64,000 bases of DNA from Haloplanus aerogenes (GTDB lineage: Archaea > Halobacteriota > Halobacteria > Halobacteriales > Haloferacaceae): the NCBI RefSeq assembly GCF_003856835.1, contig NZ_CP034145.1, positions 1,364,001 through 1,428,000 of the forward strand, read 5' to 3'. The position numbers were made by a program, and so were the translations under genes. The notes under the pieces were generated by a model. That model made no database searches. It had not been told where the DNA came from and was given only the letters and a program-made list of their open reading frames with translations. Below, in pieces: positions 15,857 to 25,038 of this stretch (within the stretch, counting starts at the first letter, position 1; each line of letters starts with the position of its first letter).

Positions 15857-16642
15857 ATGGACGGAATCCTCGATCACGTCATGATGCGAGTCGCGGACCT
15901 CGACGACTCACTGGAGTGGTATCAGTCGCACCTCGACTACGAGGAGAAGGACCGCTGGGAGGCGGACACGTTCACCATCGTCTACCTCGGTCCCGAGGAT
16001 ATGCACGAGGAGGGCGCGATGCTGGAACTCACGCACAACCACGACGGCGCCCCCGAGGAGATGGGCGACGCATGGGGGCACATCGCCGTCCGCGTCGAGG
16101 ACGTGTACGACGCCTACGAGGAACTGATGGACGAGGGCGTCGAGGACTACCGCGACCCCGACTCCTGTGGGGGAAGCTACGCGTTCGTCAAGGACCCCGA
16201 CGGTCACGAGGTGGAGATCGTCGAACGCGACCACGGCGCGCGCTGGAGCCTCGATCACACCATGATCCGCGTCGAGGACGCCGACGAGGCCCTCGGCTTC
16301 TGGACCCGGAAGTTCGAACACGCCCCGACGGGCCGATGGGAGGCCGACACCTTCTCGAACTACTTCACGAAGCCCCGAGACGCCGCACCCGAGGCGATGG
16401 CGGTCGAACTCACCTACAACTACGACGGCCGGACCTACACGATGGGCGACGCATGGGGCCACCTCTGTGTCCGCGTCGACGACCTCCACGACGACTGGGA
16501 GCAACTGATGGTCCGCGAAGCGGCGGACTACCGCGATCCCGCCTCCTGTGACGACATGTACGCGTTCACGACAGATCAGGACGGCCACGAGATCGAACTC
16601 ATCGAGCGCGAGGGTCTGGAACCGCCGCTGTTCCCCGAGTAA
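15857..16642 (+). CDS. Two-domain VOC (glyoxalase-fold) protein
   Basis: 261 residues built from two VOC modules of about 130 each. Module 1 is MDGILDHVMMRVADLDDSLE...HIAVRVEDVYDAYEELMDEGV...KDPDGHEVEIVE, and module 2 is WSLDHTMIRVEDADEALGFW...HLCVRVDDLHDDWEQL...TDQDGHEIELIE. Each module contributes conserved His and Glu positions (DHxMxRV, HExE at the end), the metal ligands of glyoxalase I. It may act as a lactoylglutathione-lyase-like enzyme or another metal-dependent VOC enzyme. Haloarchaea use gamma-glutamylcysteine rather than glutathione, so the real thiol substrate is unclear. The start is the ATG at MDGILDH. Confidence 0.88.
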   Translation: MDGILDHVMMRVADLDDSLEWYQSHLDYEEKDRWEADTFTIVYLGPEDMHEEGAMLELTHNHDGAPEEMGDAWGHIAVRVEDVYDAYEELMDEGVEDYRDPDSCGGSYAFVKDPDGHEVEIVERDHGARWSLDHTMIRVEDADEALGFWTRKFEHAPTGRWEADTFSNYFTKPRDAAPEAMAVELTYNYDGRTYTMGDAWGHLCVRVDDLHDDWEQLMVREAADYRDPASCDDMYAFTTDQDGHEIELIEREGLEPPLFPE

Positions 16643-17641
16643 TTACTCCGCGACGCGGACGACCTGTTTGCCGATGTTGTCACCCGAGAAGAGCCCGAGG
16701 AAGGCGTCGGGCGCGTTCTCCAGTCCCTCGACCACCGTCTCGCGGTGGTCGATGGCGCCGGACGCCACCCACCGTTCGAGTCGTTCACGCGCCACGTCAA
16801 AGCGCGGCGCGTAGTCCCTGACGAGCAACCCCTCCACCTTCGCCCGCGACGCGATGAGCAGGGGGAGCTTTCGGGGGCCGGTCGGGACCTCCTCGTCGTT
16901 GTAGTGGGCGATCTGGCCACAGACGGCGACGCGGGCGTCGAGGTTCAGTTTCGTGAACACCGCGTCCGTGATCGGGCCGCCGACGTTGTCGAAGTAGACG
17001 TCGACGCCCTCGGGGGCGGCGTCGTCGAGTGCCGCGCGGTAGTCGTCGGTCTGCTTGTAGTTGATCGCCGCGTCGAAGCCGAGGTCGTCGGTGAGCCACG
17101 ACGTCTTCTCCTCCGTCCCGGCGAAGCCGACGACACGGCAGCCGTTCAGTTTCGCGATCTGACCGACCGTCGAGCCGACGGCGCCCGCCGCCCCCGAGAC
17201 GACGACGGTGTCGCCCGGTTGCGGGTCGCCCACGTCGAGCAAGCCGAAGTAGGCCGTGCGCCCGGGCATCCCGAGGATACCGAGATACGCCGGGAGGTCG
17301 GCCACGTCCGGGTCCACGCGGGCCGCCTCGTCGGCGTCGAGGACGCTGTATTCGGCCCACGTCCCCCGACCGGTGACGAGGTCGCCCGCCGCGTACCCGT
17401 CGTGCTCGCTCTCGACGACTTCGCCGACGACGCCGCCTCGGAGCACGTCGCCCACGTCCCACGGGTCGGCGTACGACTCGCTGTCGCGCATCCGGCCTCG
17501 CATGTAGGGATCGACCGAGAGGTAGCGGACGCGCACGAGGAGTTCGCCGTGTCGTGGCGTCGGCCGTTCGGTCTCCCGCAGGTCGAAGCTATCCAGTGTT
17601 GGCTCTCCCTCGGGTCGCTCCGCGAAGTGCCACGCTCGCAT
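16643..17641 (-). CDS. NADP-dependent MDR oxidoreductase (prostaglandin/curcumin reductase type)
   Basis: 332 residues from the ATG at MRAWHFAERPEGEPTLDSFD. The sequence LLVRVRYLSVDPYMRGRM is the hallmark of the leukotriene B4 12-hydroxydehydrogenase/YncB branch of zinc-free MDR enzymes. The dinucleotide-binding part is TVVVSGAAGAVGSTVGQIAKLNGCRVVG, followed by AINYKQTDDYRAALDDAAPEGVDVYFDNVGGPITDAV. It probably reduces the C=C bond of an enone with NADPH in the cytoplasm. It ends one base after the VOC gene on the other strand. Confidence 0.9.
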   Translation of the reverse strand: MRAWHFAERPEGEPTLDSFDLRETERPTPRHGELLVRVRYLSVDPYMRGRMRDSESYADPWDVGDVLRGGVVGEVVESEHDGYAAGDLVTGRGTWAEYSVLDADEAARVDPDVADLPAYLGILGMPGRTAYFGLLDVGDPQPGDTVVVSGAAGAVGSTVGQIAKLNGCRVVGFAGTEEKTSWLTDDLGFDAAINYKQTDDYRAALDDAAPEGVDVYFDNVGGPITDAVFTKLNLDARVAVCGQIAHYNDEEVPTGPRKLPLLIASRAKVEGLLVRDYAPRFDVARERLERWVASGAIDHRETVVEGLENAPDAFLGLFSGDNIGKQVVRVAE

Positions 17642-17726
17642 ACCCGCCGTTCGGCGTCGGGACGTAGATGCCTTCCGACCGCGCGCCGGACCGGACGTTG
17701 AAATAGGACGACCGGGTAGGTGTAGT

Positions 17727-18278
17727 ATGACGAAATATTCGACCGGATCGGACCGAGGCGGCGGCGACGGCGACGCCTGCGAACTCTGCGGCCGCGAGAC
17801 GACGAACCTCGAACGCGCGAACGTCGCAGGCGCCAACCTCCTCGTCTGCTCGAACTGTGCGCCCCACGGCGACTCCGGGGGACGGGGCGGCGGATCGGGA
17901 CGTGGCGGCGGGTCGGGGTCCGGGTCCGGCGCCAGTTCCGGGTCGCGCGACGGCGACGAACCCAGCCGCAAGAAGCGCGCCGCGCAGAACACGGCCCGCA
18001 TCTACGACGCCGCCCAGAGCAACACGAAACGCTGGGAGGAGGAAGGAACGGATTACGAGGCAGACCGCCTTCCCTACCTCGTCTCGGGCTACGGCGAGCG
18101 TGTCGAGACGGCCCGGCAGGACGCGGGGCTGACGGTGGAAGAACTCGCGGCCGACCTCGACGCCGACGAGGACGACGTACTCGCCCTCGAACAGGGGCGG
18201 GCCACCCGCGCCGGCGTCGGGGGGTCGCTCGTCCGCGCCGTCGAGGAGCGACTCGGCATCGACCTCGTCGACGAGTAG
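17727..18278 (+). CDS. Archaeal multiprotein bridging factor 1 (zinc ribbon + HTH)
   Basis: 183 residues. The N-terminus has a zinc ribbon (CELCGRET...LLVCSNCAPHG). A Gly/Ser-rich spacer follows (residues 50-75). The C-terminal half contains a Cro/XRE helix-turn-helix: RVETARQDAGLTVEELAADLDADEDDVLALEQGRA. This order matches archaeal MBF1, which binds translating ribosomes and may act in transcription. The spacer is longer and more Gly-rich than in most homologues. Confidence 0.88.
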   Translation: MTKYSTGSDRGGGDGDACELCGRETTNLERANVAGANLLVCSNCAPHGDSGGRGGGSGRGGGSGSGSGASSGSRDGDEPSRKKRAAQNTARIYDAAQSNTKRWEEEGTDYEADRLPYLVSGYGERVETARQDAGLTVEELAADLDADEDDVLALEQGRATRAGVGGSLVRAVEERLGIDLVDE

Positions 18279-18314
18279 GGGAATTTTTACTCACCCCGCG
18301 TCCGACTGGGGGGT

Positions 18315-19502
18315 ATGCAGACGCTCGCCCCCGCCGAACCGGACGTACGGGAGTTCGAGGCGACCGTCGAGCGCGTCGACGGTGCCGACGTAGTGCTCGA
18401 CCACACTTACTTCTACGCCGAGAGCGGCGGCCAGCCAGCCGACAGAGGCACGCTCGCCGGGATTCCGGTGACGGACGTGCAGAAGCGGGGCGACACCGTC
18501 GTCCACACCGTCGCGGACGAGGTCGACCTCGCTCCCGGTGACGACGTGGTCGGCGTGATCGACGACGACTTCCGCACCTACTGCATGCGCGCGCACACCG
18601 CGAGCCACGTCCTCTACGGCGCCGGACGGCGCTTGCTGGACGACCTCGGCTACGGCGGGTTCGGTATCGACGCCGAGAAGGTCCGCGTCGACTTCGCCAC
18701 CGCGACCGACATCGACGACGCGGTCCTCGTGGAACTCGAACGCTTGGCCAACCGCGCCGTGTGGGACTCCCGGGCCGTCTCGTGGGAGCAGGTCCCCGTC
18801 GACGAGGCGCGGGCCCGCGACGACGTGGCCTTCAACACCAAGACCGAGGAGGGTGTGATGGCCGACGCCGACACGGTCCGCCTCGTCGACATCGAAGACT
18901 GGGACGTGGCGGCCTGTGGCGGCACGCACGTCTCGAACACCCGCGAAATCGGCCCCGTCGAGGTGCTGTCCCGCTCCAACCCCGGCGAAGGGCTGACCCG
19001 GGTCGAGTTCGCCGTCGGGCCACCGGCTATCGACCGCCGGGCGACCGTCCGGCAGGCCGCCCTCGACGCCGCGCGTGACCTCGGCACCAGTCTCGACGCC
19101 CTCGACGACGCCGTCGCGGAGCTGCGGGCCGAACGCGACGACCTCGAAGCAGAGGTGCGGTCGTACAAATCCGAGGTCCTCGGCGCGCGCCTCGCCGCCC
19201 TCCCGACGACCGAACGTGACGGCACCGTCTGGCGGATCGGCACCGTCGCGGACTTCGGCCCGAACGAGGTGGGTGAGGCGGCGCAGGACCGCGTCGGCGA
19301 CGACGCCGACGTGATCGCCGTCGTCGGCGAGGGGCCGGCGCCGCACGTGGTGATCGCGACGACTGGCGCCGTCGACGCCGGTGACCTCGTTGCCGATCTG
19401 ACCGACGAGTTCGGCGGCGGTGGGGGCGGTGGATCGACGTTCGCACAGGGTGGCGGTCTCGACGCCGACCCGGACGCCGTGGTCGCGTCGCTGCGGGACT
19501 AA
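18315..19502 (+). CDS. alaX: Alanyl-tRNA editing protein (AlaX, with DHHA1 domain)
   Basis: 395 residues. The editing-site zinc ligands are visible: HxxxH in AHTASHVLYGAGRRLL and CxxxH in AACGGTHVSNTREIGP. The N-terminal part (YFYAESGGQPADRGTLAGIPV) is the AlaRS-like beta barrel. A coiled-coil segment (LDALDDAVAELRAERDDLEAEVRSYKSEVL) leads to a C-terminal DHHA1/C-Ala domain ending in FGGGGGGGSTFAQGGGLDADPDAV. It hydrolyses Ser-tRNA(Ala) or Gly-tRNA(Ala) in trans. The length fits the long AlaX-L class. Its stop overlaps the convergent gene (CTAA). Confidence 0.92.
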   Translation: MQTLAPAEPDVREFEATVERVDGADVVLDHTYFYAESGGQPADRGTLAGIPVTDVQKRGDTVVHTVADEVDLAPGDDVVGVIDDDFRTYCMRAHTASHVLYGAGRRLLDDLGYGGFGIDAEKVRVDFATATDIDDAVLVELERLANRAVWDSRAVSWEQVPVDEARARDDVAFNTKTEEGVMADADTVRLVDIEDWDVAACGGTHVSNTREIGPVEVLSRSNPGEGLTRVEFAVGPPAIDRRATVRQAALDAARDLGTSLDALDDAVAELRAERDDLEAEVRSYKSEVLGARLAALPTTERDGTVWRIGTVADFGPNEVGEAAQDRVGDDADVIAVVGEGPAPHVVIATTGAVDAGDLVADLTDEFGGGGGGGSTFAQGGGLDADPDAVVASLRD

Positions 19503-20740
19503 TCCCTGCGACGGGCCGCGAGACCGCCGAGGACGAGGAGGGCGAGGACGACGAGTGGCGGCGCGAAGCCGGGACTGGTGCCGGCCGTCTCAGACGGTGT
19601 CGGCGTCGCGGACGGCGTCGCGGACGGCGTCTCGGTGAGCGTGTGTACGTCCGTCGGCGTCGCCGTCGCCCCGTCACCGGCGGCGATGGCTTCGACCGTC
19701 ACCTCGTTCGACCGCACACCGTCCTTGGTGACGTAGAGCGTGTGCGTCCCGGGTTCGCGGACCCGAACCGCGGCCTCGCCCTCGCCGTCGGTGGTGCCGA
19801 CGCGTTCGCCGTCGAGGTAGACCGTCGCGACCGTCGCGGGGTCGCCGTACGCGTCCGTCGCCCTGAGGAGGACTCGCTCGCCGGCCACGACGCGTTCGTT
19901 GGTGGATTCGAGCGTGACCGACCGCGTCCGCGAGAACTGGACCGAGACGCTCGTCGGTTCCTCGCCGACCTCCAGATCACGCTCGACAGTTCGGTAGCCG
20001 TCTTTCGTCACGCGCAGCGTCGGTTCGGTGTTGACGGGGAGGGTGGCGCTGAAGTTCCCGCCCACGTCCGTTCGCCCGCTCACCGTATCACCGAGTTCGA
20101 CGCCGGCGTTGGTGACGGGCCGCGGCGGATCGAAGTGCGAGTCGACGACCCTGACGGTGACCGAGATGGATCCGCGTCTCATCGCCACGCGGTTCGTGAT
20201 GTCGCCCTCGATTTCGAGGGGTTTCTGCCGGGTGTAGTAGCCGGGTTTGCTGATGGTGATGGAGTAGCGACCCGCCTGGAGGACGCCGGACTCGAACACG
20301 CCGTTCTGATTGGTCGTCCCGGTCACCACGTCGAGTCCTCCTCGTTCGATCAGCACTCTCGCGTCGGCCACGGAGCCGTCGTCGTCGCTGACTTCGAGAC
20401 GGACCGTACTCTTGCGGAACACGTCCACTTCGACCTCGCGTTCGGACGCCGAGGAGATGGTGTAGGGGCTGTTTCGGACGTACCGTGGGTGAGACACGCT
20501 GATCGTGACCTCGGCGCCCGCGGGCACGTCGACGAACGCCTTGCCGTTGCTGGCGGTCGTGGCCGTCGTCGATCCGTCCTCCCACTCCACGTCGAGTTCG
20601 GCGTTACTGATTGGGTTGTCCGCCTGATCGTGGACGGCGACGGTGACCGTGACCGTCTCGGACGACTGTGCGACGCTCGCGCCGGACGCGACCAGTGACA
20701 GAACGAGGACCACACACAGGGTGGTGACAATCCGTGTCAT
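19499..20740 (-). CDS. Secreted surface protein with carboxypeptidase-regulatory-like repeats and PGF-CTERM anchor
   Basis: 413 residues. The N-terminus is a Sec signal peptide (MTRIVTTLCVVLVLSLVASG, cleavage near SVAQS). Three to four beta-sandwich repeats follow, each about 85 residues, with features such as VAVHDQADNPISNAELDVEW, TGTTNQNGVFESGVLQAGRYSITISKPGY and GRTDVGGNFSATLPVN; these are CarboxypepD_reg/PEGA-like. A Thr/Pro/Ser-rich spacer (ETPSATPSATPTPSETAG) precedes SPGFAPPLVVLALLVLGGLA and RRRD: a PGF motif, one helix and a basic end, the signal for archaeosortase ArtA processing and lipid anchoring. It is probably part of the cell surface. The spacer is probably O-glycosylated. Confidence 0.85.
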   Translation of the reverse strand: MTRIVTTLCVVLVLSLVASGASVAQSSETVTVTVAVHDQADNPISNAELDVEWEDGSTTATTASNGKAFVDVPAGAEVTISVSHPRYVRNSPYTISSASEREVEVDVFRKSTVRLEVSDDDGSVADARVLIERGGLDVVTGTTNQNGVFESGVLQAGRYSITISKPGYYTRQKPLEIEGDITNRVAMRRGSISVTVRVVDSHFDPPRPVTNAGVELGDTVSGRTDVGGNFSATLPVNTEPTLRVTKDGYRTVERDLEVGEEPTSVSVQFSRTRSVTLESTNERVVAGERVLLRATDAYGDPATVATVYLDGERVGTTDGEGEAAVRVREPGTHTLYVTKDGVRSNEVTVEAIAAGDGATATPTDVHTLTETPSATPSATPTPSETAGTSPGFAPPLVVLALLVLGGLAARRRD

Positions 20741-20762
20741 GGTTCCATGTACGTCAGCGATC

Positions 20763-20770
20763 TGTAAAAT
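20763..20770 (-). promoter_or_regulatory. TATA-like box of the surface-protein gene
   Basis: ATTTTACA on the minus strand lies about 27 bases ahead of the ATG, consistent with a leaderless transcript. Confidence 0.45.
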
Positions 20771-20794
20771 ACTCGTGGGCGAGATCGCCTCGTC

Positions 20795-21469
20795 TCAGCC
20801 GGCGCCGCGCGGCGGGTCGCAGGGGTCGAAGTCGGTCTCCGTGTCCTCCTGTCCCCGGCCGTCGCAGACGATCCGGTCGATCTGCGCGTCGGCGTCGACC
20901 GGTTGCCCGTCGTTCAACACCGGCACCTTGTCGACCGGTTTGGCGGGATTCCCCACGACCGTCTCGCCCGGTTCGACGGGCCTGACGACGACGGCGGCGC
21001 CACCGACGGTCGCGCCGTCACCCACTTCGATGGGGCCGAGGATCGTCGCGTTCGCGCCGAGTAGTACGTCGTCGCCGATGGTGGGGTGACGTTTGCCGTC
21101 GACGGGTCGGCGGTTGCCGAGGGTGACGCCGTGATAGACGAGTACGTCGTCGCCGATTTCGGCCGTCGAGCCGACGACGACGCCGATGCCGTGATCGATG
21201 ACGACGCGGCGGCCGATTTCGGCGGCCGGGTGGATTTCGACGCCGGTGACGAGGCGAGCGACCTGCGAGAGCAGGCGTGCTGCCGTCTCGTGGCCGTTCG
21301 TCCAGCACAGGTGGGCGATGCGGTAGGTCCACAGGGCGTGCAGTCCGGGGTAACAGGTGAGGAGGACGAGCAGGCTCCCCGCTGCGGGGTCGCGTTCCCG
21401 GATCGCGGCGATGTCTTCGCTGACGCGGCGACGCGCGGCCGCCAGCAGTCGTCTACCGCGCGCGAACAT
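20795..21469 (-). CDS. cysE: Serine O-acetyltransferase
   Basis: 224 residues. An N-terminal helical region (RRVSEDIAAIRERDPAAGSLLVLLTCYPGLHALWTYRIAHLCW) precedes the left-handed beta helix of hexapeptide repeats. The catalytic region is GVEIHPAAEIGRRVVIDHGIGVVVG and DDVLVYHGVTLGNR, with the conserved DHG and HGVTLG sequences of CysE. It transfers acetyl from acetyl-CoA to serine, the first step of cysteine synthesis. No cysK is adjacent. The region after the hexapeptide repeats (residues 175-224) is acidic. Confidence 0.92.
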   Translation of the reverse strand: MFARGRRLLAAARRRVSEDIAAIRERDPAAGSLLVLLTCYPGLHALWTYRIAHLCWTNGHETAARLLSQVARLVTGVEIHPAAEIGRRVVIDHGIGVVVGSTAEIGDDVLVYHGVTLGNRRPVDGKRHPTIGDDVLLGANATILGPIEVGDGATVGGAAVVVRPVEPGETVVGNPAKPVDKVPVLNDGQPVDADAQIDRIVCDGRGQEDTETDFDPCDPPRGAG

Positions 21470-21756
21470 GGGATACAGATCGCCCGCGGTCGCTCGAAGC
21501 GACCGGCGGACGCGTTGCCACGTGGGCCGAGGTCCGGGCGGACGATTCCGTCGGTCGGCGGGATGGGAGACAACAGCACCTCGCGCGCGACAGCGTGCGC
21601 TCGAAGGCTATCCGGCCGCCTGAGTGACCGACGGTCGTCGGCATGGAGAGACGTATCTCGTACGCCAGTAAAAACGTTCTGTCGAACGGTCGACGGCGCG
21701 CACGACCGATGCTCCGGACCGAAGCCCCCATTATCCGTGCGACCCTACCGGCGAGC

Positions 21757-22308
21757 GTGAGCATCGAATCCGCCGACTACGGCGCCGTCGTGTACGACCT
21801 CGACGGCACGCTCGTCCGGTTGGTCGTCGACTGGGACGCCGCCGCCAGCGACGCGACGGCCGCGTTCGCCGAGGCGGGTGTCGACGTGGCCGACGCGGAC
21901 CTCTGGTCGCTGTTCGAGACGGCCCCGGAACACGGGCTAGCCGAGGATCTGGAGTCGATCCTCGCGGCACACGAACGTCGCGGGGCGGAGCAGGCGATCC
22001 GCCTCCCCCACGCCGACCGCGTCCCCGAGTGGAGCGTCCCCGTCGGCGTCTGCTCGCTCAACGCGGAGGCGGCCTGTCGCCGGGCGCTGGAGCGCCACGA
22101 TCTGCTCGACCACGTCGAGACCGTCGTCGGTCGGGACTCGGTGGCGACGCACAAACCCGACCCCGAACCTCTCCTGACGGCGATCGACCGTCTCGGAGCC
22201 GACCCGTCGTCGGCGCTATTCGTCGGTGACACCGAACGCGACCGCCTGACGGCCGAACGCGCGGGCGTCGCCTTCGAATACGTCGACGACGGCCCGGCCG
22301 ACGGGTAG
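21757..22308 (+). CDS. HAD-family phosphatase-like hydrolase
   Basis: 183 residues from a GTG at VSIESADYGAVVYDLDGTL. Motif I is DLDGTL, motif II is VGVCSLNAEAACRRAL (Ser), the motif III Lys is in THKPDPEPLL and motif IV is VGDTERDRLTAERAG. The small cap (residues 30-80) fits the phosphoglycolate phosphatase-like group. Motif II has SLN in place of the usual SN, which is common in haloarchaeal members. Substrate unknown. An ATG 48 bases earlier is possible; I prefer GTG because the extra residues are not family-like. Confidence 0.8.
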   Translation: MSIESADYGAVVYDLDGTLVRLVVDWDAAASDATAAFAEAGVDVADADLWSLFETAPEHGLAEDLESILAAHERRGAEQAIRLPHADRVPEWSVPVGVCSLNAEAACRRALERHDLLDHVETVVGRDSVATHKPDPEPLLTAIDRLGADPSSALFVGDTERDRLTAERAGVAFEYVDDGPADG

Positions 22309-22350
22309 CGACCGTGTGACGGCGTCGCTCGGCGCCACCGACCCACGTCC

Positions 22351-22357
22351 TTTTTAT
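22351..22357 (+). promoter_or_regulatory. TATA-like box upstream of the RNase J leader
   Basis: TTTTTAT at 22351-22357 is the only AT-rich element ahead of RNase J. A start about 25-27 bases later would put the transcript 5' end near 22380, where a structured segment begins. Confidence 0.45.
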
Positions 22358-22380
22358 CACCTGGGTGTGTAGACGGTTGT

Positions 22381-22506
22381 ACCAGCGACCCGCGGGCAAA
22401 TGCGGCGCGCGCCGCATGCGGGGACCAGCGACCGACGTGCTGTAAGACGCCGGGGCCGGTGGCCCCCAGACGGGATTTGCGTGAGCACCCCTGCCACAGT
22501 TGTGGC
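22381..22506 (+). ncRNA. Structured leader or small RNA candidate upstream of RNase J
   Basis: Between a TATA-like box and the RNase J start lie several strong pairing elements: the direct repeat ACCAGCGACC at 22381 and 22424; a perfect 18-base palindrome ATGCGGCGCGCGCCGCAT at 22400-22417 inside a longer CCCGC/GCGGG stem; GGGGCC-GGT-GGCCCC at 22452-22466; and GCCAC/GTGGC at 22493-22506. There is no ORF. It may be a 5' leader of about 150 bases or a separate small RNA. It does not match tRNA, RNase P RNA or 7S RNA by the signatures I know. Confidence 0.45.
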
Positions 22507-22527
22507 GTTTCAATGCTCGGACCAACC

Positions 22528-23880
22528 ATGGAAATCGAAATCGCAACCATTGGCGGCTACGAGGAAGTCGGACGGCAGATGACTGCCGTCCGCGCCGGTA
22601 ACGACGTCGTCATCTTCGACATGGGTCTGAACCTCTCGCAGGTTCTGATCCACGACAACGTCGAAACCGAACAGATGCACAGTCTCGACCTGATCGACAT
22701 GGGCGCCATCCCCGACGACCGGGTGATGAGCGACCTCGAAGGGGACGTACAGGCGATCGTTCCCACGCACGGTCACCTCGACCACATCGGCGCCATCTCG
22801 AAACTGGCCCACCGCTACGACGCCCCTGTCGTCGCGACGCCCTTTACCATCGAACTGGTGAAACAGCAGGTGCAGGGCGAAGACAAGTTCAACGTCGGCA
22901 ACGACCTCGTGAAGATGGACGCCGGCGAGACCATGTCCATCGGCGACTCGGGCAAGGTCGACCTCGAATTCGTCAACGTCACGCACTCGATCATCGACGC
23001 GATCAACCCCGTCCTCCACACGCCGGAGGGCGCGGTCGTCTACGGCCTCGACAAGCGGATGGACCACACGCCGGTCATCGGCGACCCCATCGACATGGAC
23101 CGCTTCCGCGAAATCGCTCGCGAGGGGGAGGGCGTCCTATGTTACATTGAGGACTGCACCAACGCGGGACGGAAGGGCCGCACGCCCAGCGAGTCCGTCG
23201 CGCGCAAACACCTCCGCGACGTGATGTACTCCGTCGAGGACTACGACGGCGGCATCGTCGCCACCACGTTCAGTTCGCACATCGCCCGCGTGACGAGCCT
23301 CGTCGAGTTCGCGAAGGACATCGGCCGTCAGCCCGTCCTTCTCGGTCGCTCGATGGAGAAGTACTCGGGCACCGCCGAACGCCTGGACTTCGTCGACTTC
23401 CCCGACGATCTGGGGATGTACGGTCACCGCAAGTCCGTCGACCGCACGTTCAAGCGGATCATGAAGGAGGGCAAGGAGAACTTCCTGCCCATCGTCACGG
23501 GTCACCAGGGCGAACCGCGCGCGATGCTGACGCGGATGGGTCGCGGCGAGACGCCGTACGAACTGGAAAACGGCGACAAGGTGCTGTTCTCGGCCCGCGT
23601 GATTCCGGAGCCGACGAACGAGGGCCAGCGCTACCAGTCCGAGCGCCTGCTTCGGATGCAGGGCGCTCGTATCTACGACGACATCCACGTCTCCGGCCAC
23701 CTGCGCGAGGAAGGCCACTACGAGATGCTGGACGCGTTACAGCCGCAGCACGTCATCCCGGCTCACCAGGACCTCAAAGGGTTCGCGCCCTACGTCGACC
23801 TGTGTGAGAGTCAGGGCTACGCGCTGGGCCGTGACCTGCACGTCACGCGCAACGGCAACATGATTCAACTGGTGGAATGA
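22528..23880 (+). CDS. rnj: Archaeal ribonuclease J (beta-CASP MBL nuclease)
   Basis: 450 residues from the ATG at [20 protein letters not shown]. Metallo-beta-lactamase motifs: [10 protein letters not shown] (HxHxDH), a His in [15 protein letters not shown], and Asp/Glu in [12 protein letters not shown]. The beta-CASP region includes [22 protein letters not shown] and the terminal motifs [18 protein letters not shown] and [11 protein letters not shown]. The enzyme is a 5'-to-3' exonuclease in RNA decay. A second ATG 15 bases upstream (MLGPTMEIE) is possible. It overlaps the next gene by ATGA; RNase J with a prenyl synthase is a conserved archaeal pair. Confidence 0.94.
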   Translation: MEIEIATIGGYEEVGRQMTAVRAGNDVVIFDMGLNLSQVLIHDNVETEQMHSLDLIDMGAIPDDRVMSDLEGDVQAIVPTHGHLDHIGAISKLAHRYDAPVVATPFTIELVKQQVQGEDKFNVGNDLVKMDAGETMSIGDSGKVDLEFVNVTHSIIDAINPVLHTPEGAVVYGLDKRMDHTPVIGDPIDMDRFREIAREGEGVLCYIEDCTNAGRKGRTPSESVARKHLRDVMYSVEDYDGGIVATTFSSHIARVTSLVEFAKDIGRQPVLLGRSMEKYSGTAERLDFVDFPDDLGMYGHRKSVDRTFKRIMKEGKENFLPIVTGHQGEPRAMLTRMGRGETPYELENGDKVLFSARVIPEPTNEGQRYQSERLLRMQGARIYDDIHVSGHLREEGHYEMLDALQPQHVIPAHQDLKGFAPYVDLCESQGYALGRDLHVTRNGNMIQLVE

Positions 23881-24923
23881 CGCCCGATTCGACGGAAGAG
23901 CAGGTGCTCGCGGCGGTTCGCGAGCGCCGCGAGCGGGTCAACGCGGCCATCGACGAGGATCTCCCCCTCAAAGAGCCAGAACGGTTGTGGGAAGCTTCGC
24001 GCTACCTGCTGAAGGCTGGCGGCAAGCGCCTCCGCCCGACCGTCTCCCTGCTCGCGGCGGAGGCCGTCGCCGACGTGCCGCCGCTCTCCGTCGACTACCG
24101 AACCTTCCCCGCCCTCGATGGCGGCGAGGTGGACGTGATGGCCGGGGCGCTCAGCCTCGAAGTCATCCAGTCGTTCACCCTCATCCACGACGACATCATG
24201 GACGACGACGCGCTCCGCCGGGGTGTCCCGGCCGTCCACAAGGCGTACGACGTGGACACCGCCATCCTCGCGGGCGACACGCTCTACTCGACCGCCTTCG
24301 AGATCATGGCGGATACGGGTGCTGCCCCCGAGAACGGCTTGGAGGCGATGCGGATGCTCGCCGAGACCTGTACCCGAATCTGTGAGGGGCAGGCACTCGA
24401 CGTGGAATTCGAGGGCCGGACCGAAGTCTTGCCCGAGGAGTATCTGGAGATGGTGGAGTCGAAGACGGCCGTCCTCTACGGCGATGCGGCCGCAACGCCC
24501 GCCGTCCTCCTCGGCGCCGACGACGCGGTGGTCGACGCGCTCTACTCCTACGGCATCAACTCCGGATCGGCGTTCCAGATTCAGGACGACGTGCTCGATC
24601 TGACCGTCCCCTCGGAGCAACTCGGCAAGCAGCGCGGGTCGGACCTCGTCGAGAACAAGGAGACGCTCATCACGCTCCACGCCCGCCAGCAGGGCGTCGA
24701 CGTGGACGGACTGGTCGACGCCGACTCCGCCGAGGAGTTGACCGACGCGGAAGTCGAAGCGGCAGTCGAGACCCTGAACGAGGCGGGGAGCATCGAGTAC
24801 GCCCGCGAGAAGGCCCGCTCCCTCGTCGACCAGAGTAAGGCGGACCTCGGGGTTCTCCCGGACAACGAGGCCCGGTCACTGCTGGAAGCCATCGCGGAGT
24901 ACCTCATCTCCCGGGGCTACTAG
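23877..24923 (+). CDS. idsA: Isoprenyl diphosphate synthase (geranylgeranyl/farnesylgeranyl type)
   Basis: 348 residues. The first Asp-rich motif is [19 protein letters not shown] (DDxxD), the second is [11 protein letters not shown] (DDxxD), and GGKRLRP near residue 50 contributes to substrate binding. It condenses IPP with allylic diphosphates to build the C20 (or C25) chains of archaeal ether lipids and carotenoids. The residue 5 positions before the first DDxxD is Phe in [11 protein letters not shown]; bulky residues there limit product length, but whether C20 or C25 dominates is not settled by sequence. The start overlaps the RNase J stop. Confidence 0.93.
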   Translation: MTPDSTEEQVLAAVRERRERVNAAIDEDLPLKEPERLWEASRYLLKAGGKRLRPTVSLLAAEAVADVPPLSVDYRTFPALDGGEVDVMAGALSLEVIQSFTLIHDDIMDDDALRRGVPAVHKAYDVDTAILAGDTLYSTAFEIMADTGAAPENGLEAMRMLAETCTRICEGQALDVEFEGRTEVLPEEYLEMVESKTAVLYGDAAATPAVLLGADDAVVDALYSYGINSGSAFQIQDDVLDLTVPSEQLGKQRGSDLVENKETLITLHARQQGVDVDGLVDADSAEELTDAEVEAAVETLNEAGSIEYAREKARSLVDQSKADLGVLPDNEARSLLEAIAEYLISRGY

Positions 24924-25038
24924 CCGACCGGTACCCCCGTCGCGACTTGCAGCGGAATCGAGTGCCGAACAGCTGCAAATTACTGCTGGCAAATTTGTCA
25001 TCTAGTTTATCATCTTCGAAGAACAATACTGTGTGGCA

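Noticed and set aside
19580-19640. Short tandem repeat GGCGTCGCGGAC in the surface-protein gene
   Set aside because: It encodes the Ser/Ala/Thr/Pro spacer before the PGF-CTERM anchor, normal for this type of protein.
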